Source: Sphaerochaeta sp. UBA5849 (GTDB lineage Bacteria; Spirochaetota; Spirochaetia; Sphaerochaetales; Sphaerochaetaceae). Taken from it: a stretch of 28,435 nt of DNA. Under the pieces are notes generated by a model. It was given only the letters and a program-made list of their open reading frames with translations. It did not search any database and had not been told where the DNA came from. Shown here one piece after another: positions 1 to 7,441 of the stretch. Where the stretch lies: positions 52,282 to 80,716 of the forward strand of contig DJGJ01000020.1 of NCBI GenBank assembly GCA_002432715.1. Reading direction: 5' to 3'. The translations under genes and the position numbers were made by a program. The stretch's first letter is position 1; every line of letters begins with the position of its first letter.

Positions 1-90
1 CATGGTCTTGCTGCTGATCCACAGGATTGCAGCTATGCAGAGGCCGAGGATGATGGTATCGGTGAGCAGGGTTGCAAGCGGACGTTTCAT
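1..90 (-). CDS. N-terminus of an unidentified membrane or exported protein (partial)
   Basis: A leftward reading frame starts at an ATG at 90-88 and runs off the window edge after 30 codons. It begins MKRPLATLLTDTIILGLCIA: a basic start followed by a hydrophobic stretch of about 18 residues, as in a signal anchor or first membrane segment. No strong ribosome binding site is visible upstream. An in-frame TTG twelve codons earlier could be an alternative start. The gene diverges from the response-regulator operon. The family cannot be told from 30 residues. Confidence 0.5.
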   Translation of the reverse strand, partial: MKRPLATLLTDTIILGLCIAAILWISSKTM

Positions 91-198
91 GGCATGCAGT
101 GTAGCGTGGACCGATTGGGTTTTCAATATGAATGTGAAACAGCTATTTCTTCATCCTCATGGGTGGATGGTGAAGTATGTGGATTATCAGGGTATAAT

Positions 199-228
199 TT
201 GACAGTTGGTTCACACTATGCTTATTAT
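199..228 (+). promoter_or_regulatory. Sigma70-type promoter of the two-component operon
   Basis: TTGACA at 199-204 and TATTAT at 223-228 are separated by 18 bases. This predicts a start near 235 and an untranslated leader of about 80 bases before the first regulator at 316. It is the best promoter match in the 225-base divergent spacer. Confidence 0.6.
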
Positions 229-278
229 GATTAGACATTGTGAAGATACTGTGTAGTAATGTGTTGACTGACCACAAA

Positions 279-291
279 CGCTTGTCAAGCG
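279..291. promoter_or_regulatory. Short perfect inverted repeat in the operon leader
   Basis: CGCTTG and CAAGCG flank a single T. The site lies downstream of the predicted transcription start and 25 bases before the start codon of the first regulator. It could be an operator for an autoregulating OmpR-type regulator or a small hairpin, but OmpR-family sites are usually direct repeats, so the role is open. Confidence 0.3.
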
Positions 292-315
292 AACAAAGGT
301 ATGGTGATGTAATTT

Positions 316-1041
316 ATGAAAGTGATTTATGTTGTTGACGGCAATCTGGAGGATCGGGAAGGGATCAAGCAGTACCTCGAGTTATCGGGATACGAGGTGC
401 AGGCGTATGAGGATTTGCACGGGGTGCAGGTGGCGATTTCGCGCCAGGCTCCCGACTTGCTGCTGCTTGAGGTGCAACTGCCCGACGGCGATGGCTTCAA
501 CTATTTGAAAAAGCTGAAGCAGTCCTTTTCCTTTCCGGTGATTTTTGTGACCGGCAGGGTTGCTGAGAGTGACAGGATCCTGGGTTTCGAGCTTGGCGCT
601 GATGACTATGTCTGCAAGCCGTTCAGTTCGAAGGAGTTGGTGCTCAGGGTGCATGCCCTGTTTCGGAGGATCGACGTCAGTGTTTCGGCGTTCCATAGTA
701 GTTCAACCTGGACGCTTGGCAATTCGGTGTTGCAGCTTGACGAGGTGTCGCACATGTTCAGTGTCGACGGGAATCAGGTGCCTCTTACAGCTGCCGAGTG
801 GAGAATCATGAGCTATTTGGTGAGCAACAGTGGAATTCTCATCACCAGGTCCCAGATTCTGGAGCACTGCTTCGACTACAGCTTCGAGTCGTACGACCGA
901 ATCGTCGATACCCATGTGAAGAACATGCGGGCGAAAATGGGTCCGCTCGGTTCCCAGTGGATCGAGACGGTTCGTGGCTATGGATACCGATTTGCAGGCA
1001 AGAGTATTTCCGGCAAGCCGGGTTTCGAAGCGCAGGATTAA
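316..1041 (+). CDS. OmpR/PhoB-family response regulator with Glu at the phospho-acceptor site
   Basis: This 241-residue protein has a receiver domain (about 1-115) and a C-terminal winged-helix DNA-binding domain (about 135-230, ending with the typical ETVRGYGYRF). In the receiver the usual phospho-acceptor Asp is Glu52, in the context LLLLE-VQLPDGDGF. The acidic pocket also looks reduced (VVDGN around residues 6-10, where paired acidic residues are usual). Thr79 and Lys101 are kept. Glu here can mimic or bypass phosphorylation, so the protein may be constitutively active or kinase-independent (inference). It is the first gene of a three-gene operon and a close paralogue of the next gene, three bases downstream. 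A weak GGTG lies 9 bases before the ATG. Confidence 0.9.
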   Translation: MKVIYVVDGNLEDREGIKQYLELSGYEVQAYEDLHGVQVAISRQAPDLLLLEVQLPDGDGFNYLKKLKQSFSFPVIFVTGRVAESDRILGFELGADDYVCKPFSSKELVLRVHALFRRIDVSVSAFHSSSTWTLGNSVLQLDEVSHMFSVDGNQVPLTAAEWRIMSYLVSNSGILITRSQILEHCFDYSFESYDRIVDTHVKNMRAKMGPLGSQWIETVRGYGYRFAGKSISGKPGFEAQD

Positions 1042-1044
1042 GCC

Positions 1045-1770
1045 ATGGAAGACCAGAAACAAAAAAACAGTGAGCTTATTTATATAGTAGAGGACCACGA
1101 GGTCATTCGCGAGGGAGTGCGTCAGTATTTGGAGCTCTCGGGCTATGTCGTGCGTGGTTTTGCCAATTTGAAAAGCGCCCGGGAAGCATTTGCAAACCAA
1201 ACGCCTTCCCTGTTGATCCAGGATGTGATGCTGCCCGACGGCGATGGGTTTGCTTTTGTGAAGCAGCTCAAGGAAAAGGTCGATTGTCCGGTGATTTTCA
1301 TGACAGCCCGCACCGAGGAGAGCGACCGCATCCTGGGTTTCGAGCTGGGTGCCGATGACTATATTTCCAAGCCCTTCTCGCCCAAGGAGCTGGTGCTCAG
1401 GGTGCAGGCGGTGCTCAGAAGGTACCGCAACGGCAGCTATGAGCCAAGTGACGGACTGCTGTATGTCGGTGATCACTGGATGCGTTTCGATGAGCAGGAC
1501 CACCGCTTGGAGGTGGATGGCAATCAAGTCGTTCTCACTGCAGCGGAGTGGAGGATTCTTTCCCACTTGATCCAGAACTCCCATCACTTGGTTTCACGTT
1601 CCCAGATTCTGGAGGAGTGTTTCGATTACACGGTTGAATCGTATGAGCGGGTGGTGGACACCCATATCAAGAACATCCGGTCCAAGCTCGGCGAAGGGCC
1701 TTGGATCGAGACGGTCCGCGGCTATGGCTACCGCTTCATCGGCCATGAGAAAGAAAGAACAGAGGTATGA
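1045..1770 (+). CDS. OmpR/PhoB-family response regulator (canonical receiver)
   Basis: This 241-residue response regulator has a receiver domain (about 10-125) and a winged-helix output domain (about 145-235). All canonical receiver residues are visible: acidic pair Glu16-Asp17, phospho-acceptor Asp60 in LLIQD-VMLPDGDGF, Thr87 and Lys109. It should accept phosphate from the kinase encoded next, whose start overlaps its stop codon (ATGA). It aligns along its whole length with the preceding regulator, which implies a tandem duplication; the two likely bind related or identical DNA sites. AGGA within the end of the first gene can serve as ribosome binding site. The physiological signal is unknown. 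Confidence 0.93.
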   Translation: MEDQKQKNSELIYIVEDHEVIREGVRQYLELSGYVVRGFANLKSAREAFANQTPSLLIQDVMLPDGDGFAFVKQLKEKVDCPVIFMTARTEESDRILGFELGADDYISKPFSPKELVLRVQAVLRRYRNGSYEPSDGLLYVGDHWMRFDEQDHRLEVDGNQVVLTAAEWRILSHLIQNSHHLVSRSQILEECFDYTVESYERVVDTHIKNIRSKLGEGPWIETVRGYGYRFIGHEKERTEV

Positions 1771-3260
1771 GAAAACAGTTTGTCCGACTATTCCTAAGTT
1801 TTGTGTTGGTTGTGGCCGTAGTGCTGGGCATCCAGGCTGTTGTCGTGCTTGTAAGCCTGCAGAACCAACGCGCTTCTTGGACTGAGTCGGTGTTCGAGGA
1901 GTATCTGGAGACGTTTACCGCCAACCTGAAGGCCGGGCTTTCCAGTCGGCCATCCTCGTTCATAGCCATCGAACAGCTGTTGCTTGCCTCCGCAGACGAC
2001 CGGGTCAGCGGTCTCTACATCCGCAACCCTGATGGGACGGTCGCTGTCGCCTATGGGAACACCAGCAGCGGAAATTCGCTTCCCATCCCCAGGCAGAGAC
2101 CGGCAGAGGCGCAGATTCCGACAATGCATCATGCTCTTCCCGTTGCGAAGGAGGCGATCGGGGAGCAGGGGTTCACTTCTTCCGAGATGCACAGTGATGT
2201 ATATGTGGTCAAGATCCTGCAATCAGGTTCAGTCACTTCGCTTTTGGTGAGCAGGCAGCCCGAGCGACAGAAGCAGACGATCCTGCTTCCTGCCCAGGTG
2301 AAGGCCAATGATATCGCCGGCAGCATGGTGATCATGTACAACAACGAGGTGCTGGGGATGGTAGATGTGCTGACCTACACCCCCTTTACCTATAAGGACA
2401 CGGGAAGGTTGTTCAAGGGTTTGCTGTATCCTTTCCTCTGGGCTATGCCGTTCGCCTTCCTCATCGCGCTTCTGATGGCCGCTTCGGTTTCCAGGCGCAG
2501 CGGGAAATATACCAGTGGTATCCAGCAGGCTCTTCAGCTGCTTTCCAGTGGGGAGAATGGTGTGCAGCTTCCTGCAACCAAGATTGATGAGCAGAAGGTG
2601 ATCAATAGGTCGATCAAGCAGCTCGATGAGAACCTCTTGCTCAACAAGGTGAGCAGGCAGGCGTGGCTTCGAAGCATCAGTCATGACCTGAACACTCCGG
2701 TTGCCAGCATGAAGCTGTTGCTTGATGGGATCATCGATGGGGTGTTTCCGGTCAATGAGCAAACACTTGCTACGCTCAAGCGGGAGAATGATACGCTCTC
2801 CGACCGCATCGCGTTGGTTTCCCTGTATGCAAATCTGCAGAGCCCCGACACAAAGGCCACCCTGTCACAGCTTGATGTTGCTTCGTTCATCCAGCAGGTG
2901 TTGGATGCATTCTCCGAGGAGCAGAAGGACCGTATCTATCTTGATGCAAACGATGCTCAGTTGATAGCCGACCAGAAGTTGCTTACCTATGCTTGCAAGG
3001 CTCTTCTTTCAAATGCCTTGCAGGCAAGCGAGGATTCGGTAGGGTGGGCGATAGGCCAAAACAGCATGACGTTCACCAATACCGGCCATTTGGCCGAGGG
3101 TATCGATTTCTTCGAGCCCTGGACGAAGGGTGACAGCAGTCGCGGGACTGCTGGAAGCGGTCTGGGTCTTCCGATCGTCAAGCAGGTGATGCGCCTGCAT
3201 GAGGGGGCGGCCTCCATAGAAGAGAGAGAAGGCAATGTGATTGTGAGCCTCAGATGGTGA
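1767..3260 (+). CDS. Membrane-bound sensor histidine kinase
   Basis: This is a 497-residue kinase. A first membrane segment (about 8-31) is followed by a roughly 190-residue extracytoplasmic sensor region, a second membrane segment (about 220-242) and a linker. The dimerisation/phospho-acceptor helix carries SHDLNTP with His306. The ATPase domain shows an N box (LLSNALQAS, Asn416), FEPWTKGD and a G2-type GSGLGLPIV (about 463-471). The start overlaps the stop of the second regulator by four bases, so this kinase is its obvious partner. Whether it can also talk to the Glu52 regulator is unclear. The sensor region shows no motif from which a ligand can be named. The 3' end overlaps the convergent phosphodiesterase gene by 11 bases. 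Confidence 0.92.
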   Translation: MRKQFVRLFLSFVLVVAVVLGIQAVVVLVSLQNQRASWTESVFEEYLETFTANLKAGLSSRPSSFIAIEQLLLASADDRVSGLYIRNPDGTVAVAYGNTSSGNSLPIPRQRPAEAQIPTMHHALPVAKEAIGEQGFTSSEMHSDVYVVKILQSGSVTSLLVSRQPERQKQTILLPAQVKANDIAGSMVIMYNNEVLGMVDVLTYTPFTYKDTGRLFKGLLYPFLWAMPFAFLIALLMAASVSRRSGKYTSGIQQALQLLSSGENGVQLPATKIDEQKVINRSIKQLDENLLLNKVSRQAWLRSISHDLNTPVASMKLLLDGIIDGVFPVNEQTLATLKRENDTLSDRIALVSLYANLQSPDTKATLSQLDVASFIQQVLDAFSEEQKDRIYLDANDAQLIADQKLLTYACKALLSNALQASEDSVGWAIGQNSMTFTNTGHLAEGIDFFEPWTKGDSSRGTAGSGLGLPIVKQVMRLHEGAASIEEREGNVIVSLRW

Positions 3261-3795
3261 GGCTCTTGATCACAGTACCTGAGAAATCCAGGATTCTGAA
3301 GGTTCGGTTTTCCAATATGCAATACGTAGCAGGGTAGCCGTCCTTGGGGATGGCTACCGATCCCGGGTTGATGAAGATCAATCCATCCTTCCCTTCTGCT
3401 ACGGGAATGTGCGTATGTCCGCTTACCACAATGGTGCCTGCAGAAAGCGGCGGAAGCGGTTTATGGCCGTGGTGGAGGTACATCATTCTCCCTTCCAACT
3501 GTTCGAGATACATGATTGCGCTGTCAGAAAGTACGGGGAATTCCAGAACCATTTGGTCTACATCGGCTTCACAATTGCCTTTTACACAAATTAACGATTC
3601 TTTCACACTATTTTGTAGCCTACTTGTTTCTTTTGGGTTATACTCATAGGGAAGGTCGTTACGAGGGCCGTGATAGAGCAAGTCCCCGAGCAGTATAAGC
3701 TTGGAGGCTTTGGATGATTGAAAGACTTCCAAAAGCTTATGCATTGCATATGCACTTCCATGGATGTCAGAGGCAAAAAGGTATATCATACTCAT
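3250..3795 (-). CDS. yfcE: YfcE-family metallophosphoesterase
   Basis: This 181-residue protein matches the length of the YfcE phosphodiesterase family. The two-metal site motifs appear in order: SDIHG (Asp10, His12), GDLLYHGPRN (Asp38), GNCE (Asn74), YLHHGH (about 107-111), GHTHIP (His127, His129) and NPGSV near the end. Family members hydrolyse phosphodiesters with Mn2+; the natural substrate is often unknown. The first ATG (3795-3793) is used here, but a second ATG two codons later is equally possible and neither has a strong Shine-Dalgarno sequence. It runs against the histidine kinase and overlaps its last 11 bases, so the genes share no separate terminator. Confidence 0.92.
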   Translation of the reverse strand: MSMIYLFASDIHGSAYAMHKLLEVFQSSKASKLILLGDLLYHGPRNDLPYEYNPKETSRLQNSVKESLICVKGNCEADVDQMVLEFPVLSDSAIMYLEQLEGRMMYLHHGHKPLPPLSAGTIVVSGHTHIPVAEGKDGLIFINPGSVAIPKDGYPATYCILENRTFRILDFSGTVIKSLTI

Positions 3796-3853
3796 ATGAT
3801 ACTAAAATCGGTTATGTACGGCAATGTTATTGACAGAGTAAAAGATATTGTCT

Positions 3854-3882
3854 TTGTAACCTTCTCACCAATCACATATAGA
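3854..3882 (+). promoter_or_regulatory. Candidate promoter for the exported beta-barrel protein
   Basis: TTGTAA (3854-3859) and TATAGA (3877-3882) are spaced by 17 bases. Transcription would start near 3889, inside the palindrome that begins at 3882. A perfect TTGACA at 3830-3835 is also present but has a poor -10 partner (TTTGTA at 3853-3858). The assignment is tentative. Confidence 0.4.
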
Positions 3883-3903
3883 TGGTTTGTGCACACAAAC
3901 CAT
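3882..3903. promoter_or_regulatory. Perfect 10-bp inverted repeat, candidate operator
   Basis: ATGGTTTGTG (3882-3891) and CACAAACCAT (3894-3903) are exact reverse complements around a 2-base centre. The compact, loop-less form suits a dimeric DNA-binding protein better than an RNA hairpin. It sits at the predicted start of transcription for the gene at 4062 and about 90 bases from the start of the divergent phosphodiesterase gene. The regulator is unknown. Confidence 0.5.
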
Positions 3904-4061
3904 ACACAATTCCCAAAAAATCTCACACAAACTCAAATAAACACATACGACCATCACACTAATCCATCATTCACACAAGACTTGTCCATTCTACTCACAA
4001 AGTGCATCAGCATACTGATGTTACAAATAAACTCTCACGCAAAAAAATGGAGATTTACGTC
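3904..4061 (+). promoter_or_regulatory. G-depleted leader of the beta-barrel gene, with Shine-Dalgarno
   Basis: The coding-sense strand between the palindrome and about 3978 is almost free of G (one or two in roughly 75 bases) and rich in CA-type repeats, so the RNA would be largely unstructured. Further down, GGAG at 4049-4052 lies 9 bases before the chosen ATG at 4062. No gene is seen in this stretch. Confidence 0.4.
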
Positions 4062-5006
4062 ATGAAGAAAAAGTTTGTATTGACTCTGGCGCTGGTTCTT
4101 ATGGTTGCAGCAAGCCTGATGGCTGCCCCTCTCGAAATCACAGGTGAATTTTCTGCAAGTAAACCTTTCACTTTTGATCCGACAGCTGTTGCTCCTGCTA
4201 GTGCTGTTAAGCTCAGCAAAGTTTCTGCTAGTACTGATTTTTGGAAGGTTTCAATCGACGGTGGATTGGTAAGCCTCGATGGAGGTATGACTGGCGTCGC
4301 TGATATCTATTTGGATAAAGCACTTGCAGAGCAGGGTGTTGACATGGGTGATATGACCATGACTCTTTCTGTTGGTAATAAGGGCGGTTCAGGTATTCTC
4401 TCCGTTTATGCTGATCCCAACGACAGTCTTGGTGGACTTTCTTCTGCTGGCGCCAAGCCTGAGACCTCTGAGTTTACTATTGGTTATAACATGGTAACCG
4501 TGAAAGCTGGTTTGACTTTTGATGAGGCAAATTGGCCCGTACAGATTTCTGCAAAGTTGGCACCGGTTGATGGTGTGACTGCAACTGTTGGTTATGCAAG
4601 TTATGTTTCCGCTACTGATACCAAGGGTGGTATTGGTGGATCTGTTAAGGTTGATGTAGCAGCACTTGCTGACCTCGACTTTGATTTGGCAGTGTCCGTA
4701 TATGACAAGTACCTCATCGAAAGCGAAGACAATACCTTGTTCGTGGCTGCTGAGGCTGGATTTGGTGATGTTGCTGCTGATGCTGAATTCATCATGGGTG
4801 CAACAAATGATCTTATCTTCAATGCTTCTTACAGTGGTATTGAAAATGTTGGTCTTTCCGCTGGTTTGTCCATGACTGACCTTAGCAATATTGACTGGGC
4901 AGTTACTGGTGCTGTTGATTACACCATGGGTGGAGTTAAGTACAAGCTTGCCGCTGAGTATGACGGTGGTCTTACCTTGACACCTTCCATCACTATCAAG
5001 TTCTAA
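4062..5006 (+). CDS. Exported beta-barrel-type outer membrane protein
   Basis: The 314-residue protein starts with a classic signal peptide (MKKK, a hydrophobic core, then SLMAA with likely cleavage near residues 20-22). The rest consists of alternating hydrophobic/polar short strands rich in Gly, Ala, Val, Asp and Ser. It ends LTLTPSITIKF: a terminal aromatic residue after alternating strand residues is the usual recognition signal for the BAM outer-membrane assembly machinery. The start was chosen by GGAG 9 bases upstream and because signal peptides begin here; an in-frame ATG 20 codons earlier would add an untypical N-terminus. Codons ending in T (GCT, GTT, GGT) dominate, unlike the GC-richer kinase operon, which suggests a highly expressed gene. 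Its role as porin or structural protein is inferred. Confidence 0.8.
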   Translation: MKKKFVLTLALVLMVAASLMAAPLEITGEFSASKPFTFDPTAVAPASAVKLSKVSASTDFWKVSIDGGLVSLDGGMTGVADIYLDKALAEQGVDMGDMTMTLSVGNKGGSGILSVYADPNDSLGGLSSAGAKPETSEFTIGYNMVTVKAGLTFDEANWPVQISAKLAPVDGVTATVGYASYVSATDTKGGIGGSVKVDVAALADLDFDLAVSVYDKYLIESEDNTLFVAAEAGFGDVAADAEFIMGATNDLIFNASYSGIENVGLSAGLSMTDLSNIDWAVTGAVDYTMGGVKYKLAAEYDGGLTLTPSITIKF

Positions 5007-5027
5007 TACTAAACGAAATGAAGTAGT

Positions 5028-5064
5028 GAAAGTGGCCCATCGTTGATGGGTCACTTTCTATTTC
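5028..5064 (+). terminator. Stem-loop terminator after the beta-barrel gene
   Basis: GAAAGTG-G-CCCATC pairs with GATGGG-T-CACTTTC around a GTT loop: 13 Watson-Crick pairs and one G-T. The tail is TATTT, so the T-run is weak. It lies 22 bases after the stop codon. Confidence 0.7.
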
Positions 5065-5095
5065 CAGCCTTATCAGTCTTTTCAAGGAGCCCTTT

Positions 5096-5538
5096 AAGAC
5101 AATTGTCGTCACCACCGTCCATAACTACCTATCCTCCTTGATATCTGAACAACGCTCAGTCATCTACCCTGTTCGTTCTCTGATTCTCACCTATCTCCCC
5201 TCAGGCTTTGTGGAGAGCATCAATTGGGGCATGCTTAGCTATGAAGTGCCTTTGGAAATCTATCCCCACACCTACAACAAGAAACCCCTGAACTACATAG
5301 GCTTGGCTGTACAGAAGCAGTATTACTCGCTCTATCTCATGCCAGCTTACATGGATCAGAACGTCTACCAGACATTGATGGCTGCCTTTGAGAAAGCAGG
5401 AAAGAAACTCTCTCTCTGGGAAAGTCCTGCATCCGCTTCAATAAGATGGAAGACCTTACTCTAGATTTGATCGGCTCAATTATTGCTTCTCATAGTGTTG
5501 AATCGTTTATTCGTGCCTATGAAGAAGCTAGAAAATAG
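5096..5538 (+). pseudogene. DUF1801-family gene broken by a CT-repeat frameshift and lacking a start
   Basis: One frame gives the family core (YLSSL, SINWGMLSYEVPL, NYIGLAVQKQYYSLYLM) up to about 5415, then continues out of frame to a TAG at 5462-5464. The expected C-terminus (GKSCIRFNKMEDLTLDLIG, then IIASHSVESFIRAYEEARK) is intact in another frame, ending at TAG 5536-5538. The two join if the CTCTCTCTCT run near 5408-5417 had one CT fewer. Upstream, AAGGAG at 5084-5089 is well placed for a start near 5096, but AAG stands there instead of ATG. The gene therefore looks doubly damaged. DUF1801 proteins are small and of uncertain function. A TTG at 5138 could start only a truncated product. Confidence 0.75.
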
Positions 5539-6354
5539 TTACATTTGTTTCTTTGCTACTGAATCGTAAGTAATCTTCAGTGCGTCTCTTACCTGTTGAT
5601 AGTTGTCATAAAGGTAATTGGTGAGAACTTCAATGATGAAGTAGAAGGGTAGCCTGGTACCCAATTCAGCCTCAAGCGCAGGAATTCTGATAGCAGTAAT
5701 CAAGAACATATCTGAAAGCTTCACCAGCGGTGACTTCACATGGTTGGTGAAAGAAATAATCTTCGCGTTATATTTCTTTGCTACATTGACGGTATCCAGT
5801 ATTTCCTTGGTCGTGCCGGAAAAAGAGAATACAAACACCACATCCTCTTCATTAAGCAGCGACACACGGTAGGACTGCATATGATTATCAGCATCGAGGC
5901 TTGTGTTGTCAAAACCCATCCTGAGTAATCGGTAGGAGAACTCTTCGGCCATAGGGTAGGATCCACCAAACCCCAATAAAACAATCTTCCTTGCTTGCAT
6001 GATCGACTGGGCGATATCGATGATGGTCTTGTCGTCGATATTGCGCATCGTCACATTCAACTGTTTGAATACCAGTTTTCTATAACTGCCTAAAAGGGAA
6101 TCTTCTTCAAGGTCGGATTTTTTTTCTCCGTTGGTATTCTCTGTTGCCAAGCGAATCTTGAAATCCTGAAAGCCTTCACACCCGATCTTTTTGCAAAAAC
6201 GGATGATGGATCCATAACCAACCTTGCTCTCCTCGATCACCTCAGTGATGGTCTTGAAGATGATATTGGGATTATTGCGGATATAGTCGACCAGCTTGCG
6301 TTCAGTAGCGCTGAATTGGTTGCCTTGGCTTTCAATGATATCAGTAATCAACAT
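5539..6354 (-). CDS. RpiR-family transcriptional regulator (HTH plus SIS domain)
   Basis: This 271-residue regulator has an N-terminal HTH_6-type domain (about 1-75, with SATERKLVDYI and VGYGSIIRFCKKIGCEGFQDFK) followed by a sugar-phosphate-binding SIS domain (about 105-235, with KIVLLGFGGSYPMAEEFSYR and the FSFSGTTKE sugar-phosphate loop). RpiR regulators sense phosphosugars made by the pathway they control. It is the last gene of the leftward sugar operon, 40 bases after the SIS enzyme, and probably regulates that operon (inference). The ATG at 6354 was chosen because GAGGTG lies just upstream; a GTG eight codons earlier is possible but has no good binding site. The stop codon directly abuts the DUF1801 remnant. 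Confidence 0.9.
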   Translation of the reverse strand: MLITDIIESQGNQFSATERKLVDYIRNNPNIIFKTITEVIEESKVGYGSIIRFCKKIGCEGFQDFKIRLATENTNGEKKSDLEEDSLLGSYRKLVFKQLNVTMRNIDDKTIIDIAQSIMQARKIVLLGFGGSYPMAEEFSYRLLRMGFDNTSLDADNHMQSYRVSLLNEEDVVFVFSFSGTTKEILDTVNVAKKYNAKIISFTNHVKSPLVKLSDMFLITAIRIPALEAELGTRLPFYFIIEVLTNYLYDNYQQVRDALKITYDSVAKKQM

Positions 6355-6394
6355 ATGCACCTCAAGGTGAGTATACACACTTTTATTGTTTGTA

Positions 6395-7441
6395 TCATTC
6401 GCTGGTAGTTACTTTGCTGCCGTAACGGGGGATACCGGTATAAGGATTCTTTGCACATGCGAAGGTTATCATCAGCGTTTGAAATGCACTCATCATACCA
6501 AGTACTGCGAGCATATCCTCCCCAGCAGGGAATCTGATTGTTACAGCCTGATCCAATGCCTTGAAAGAAGAGGCGTCAAAGACTACAAAGGAAAAACCTG
6601 CCTTCCTCTGCAGCTCTTCGAAACTCCCAGCCAATTGCCCCAACGTACCATCCTGTCGAAAAAGTACCAAGGTGGTGTCAGAGCTTAATATTTCTGTAGG
6701 GCCATGGCGCAATTGGCCTGATTCAAGACAGAGAATGCTTATCCTGCTAAGCTCCTCACACCCGAGAGCGAAGAGATGGGCAATCGGGCTGAATAGACTC
6801 CTTCCTGTTGCTACAACCTGCCTGGCTTGAATGAGCAGCCCTAATGCTTTTTCAAGGGATTCAACCGTTTCCGGTCCGCTAAGTAAGGCTCTTTGCAGAT
6901 CTTTTTTTGTGAAGCATCCAAGAACTTCACATACACTTGCCATCAAGCTTATCGTTAATGTAACACTACGGGTTCCTGCAAAAGCTTTCTCCTCTCCTCC
7001 AGAAGCGACAAGCGCATAGGTTTTTCTTCCAATAGTACTGTTACCATTAAGCGTTATGCTGAAGAGCTGGCAGCCTTGAAGAAGCGAAAGGCATCTGACT
7101 GTTTCAACAGACTCTCCCGATTGACTGGTGAACAAGACGGGAGCCTTCCAGACAGGAAGAGGGTCATACAAAAACTCTGAAGCACTGATGGCTATTGCCT
7201 GAATGCCCACTTTTCTGAGCTGCAATGCAAAAAGTTCATTTGCATAATGTGAGGCTCCCATGCCCAACAAGAGTAATGCCTTGTTGGTTCTAATGGCTTT
7301 GGAAAACTCCCTGACACCCTCTTTTGCTGAATCAATACTGATGGATGCATCACTTATCTGCCGATCCATCTCAGCGAGAATTGCCTGAACGCCACTACTA
7401 TCCTGTAATAGACTTGCATATTTTTCAATCATTGCACGCAT
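6395..7441 (-). CDS. Double-SIS-domain sugar-phosphate isomerase/deaminase (GlmS C-domain/AgaS-like)
   Basis: This protein has about 348 residues with two SIS folds. The first carries LLLLGMGASHYANE and the phosphate loop TSQSGESVET (about residues 105-115); GGEEKAFAGTRSVT follows, as in the isomerase half of glucosamine-6-phosphate synthase and related deglycases. The second fold contains ESGQLRHGPTEIL. No glutaminase domain is present, so it is not a GlmS. It likely deaminates, deglycates or isomerises a phosphorylated amino sugar or glycated compound made by the adjacent ROK kinase (inference). The start at 7441 was chosen because GGGAG sits 6 bases upstream; the ATG at 7447 leaves no spacing. 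It overlaps the end of the kinase gene by 17 bases. Confidence 0.85.
   Translation of the reverse strand: MRAMIEKYASLLQDSSGVQAILAEMDRQISDASISIDSAKEGVREFSKAIRTNKALLLLGMGASHYANELFALQLRKVGIQAIAISASEFLYDPLPVWKAPVLFTSQSGESVETVRCLSLLQGCQLFSITLNGNSTIGRKTYALVASGGEEKAFAGTRSVTLTISLMASVCEVLGCFTKKDLQRALLSGPETVESLEKALGLLIQARQVVATGRSLFSPIAHLFALGCEELSRISILCLESGQLRHGPTEILSSDTTLVLFRQDGTLGQLAGSFEELQRKAGFSFVVFDASSFKALDQAVTIRFPAGEDMLAVLGMMSAFQTLMITFACAKNPYTGIPRYGSKVTTSE

Noticed and set aside
703..1587. Long leftward open frame opposite the two response regulators
   Set aside because: It is the antisense shadow of two well-defined receiver/winged-helix genes and has no ribosome binding site or recognisable domain.
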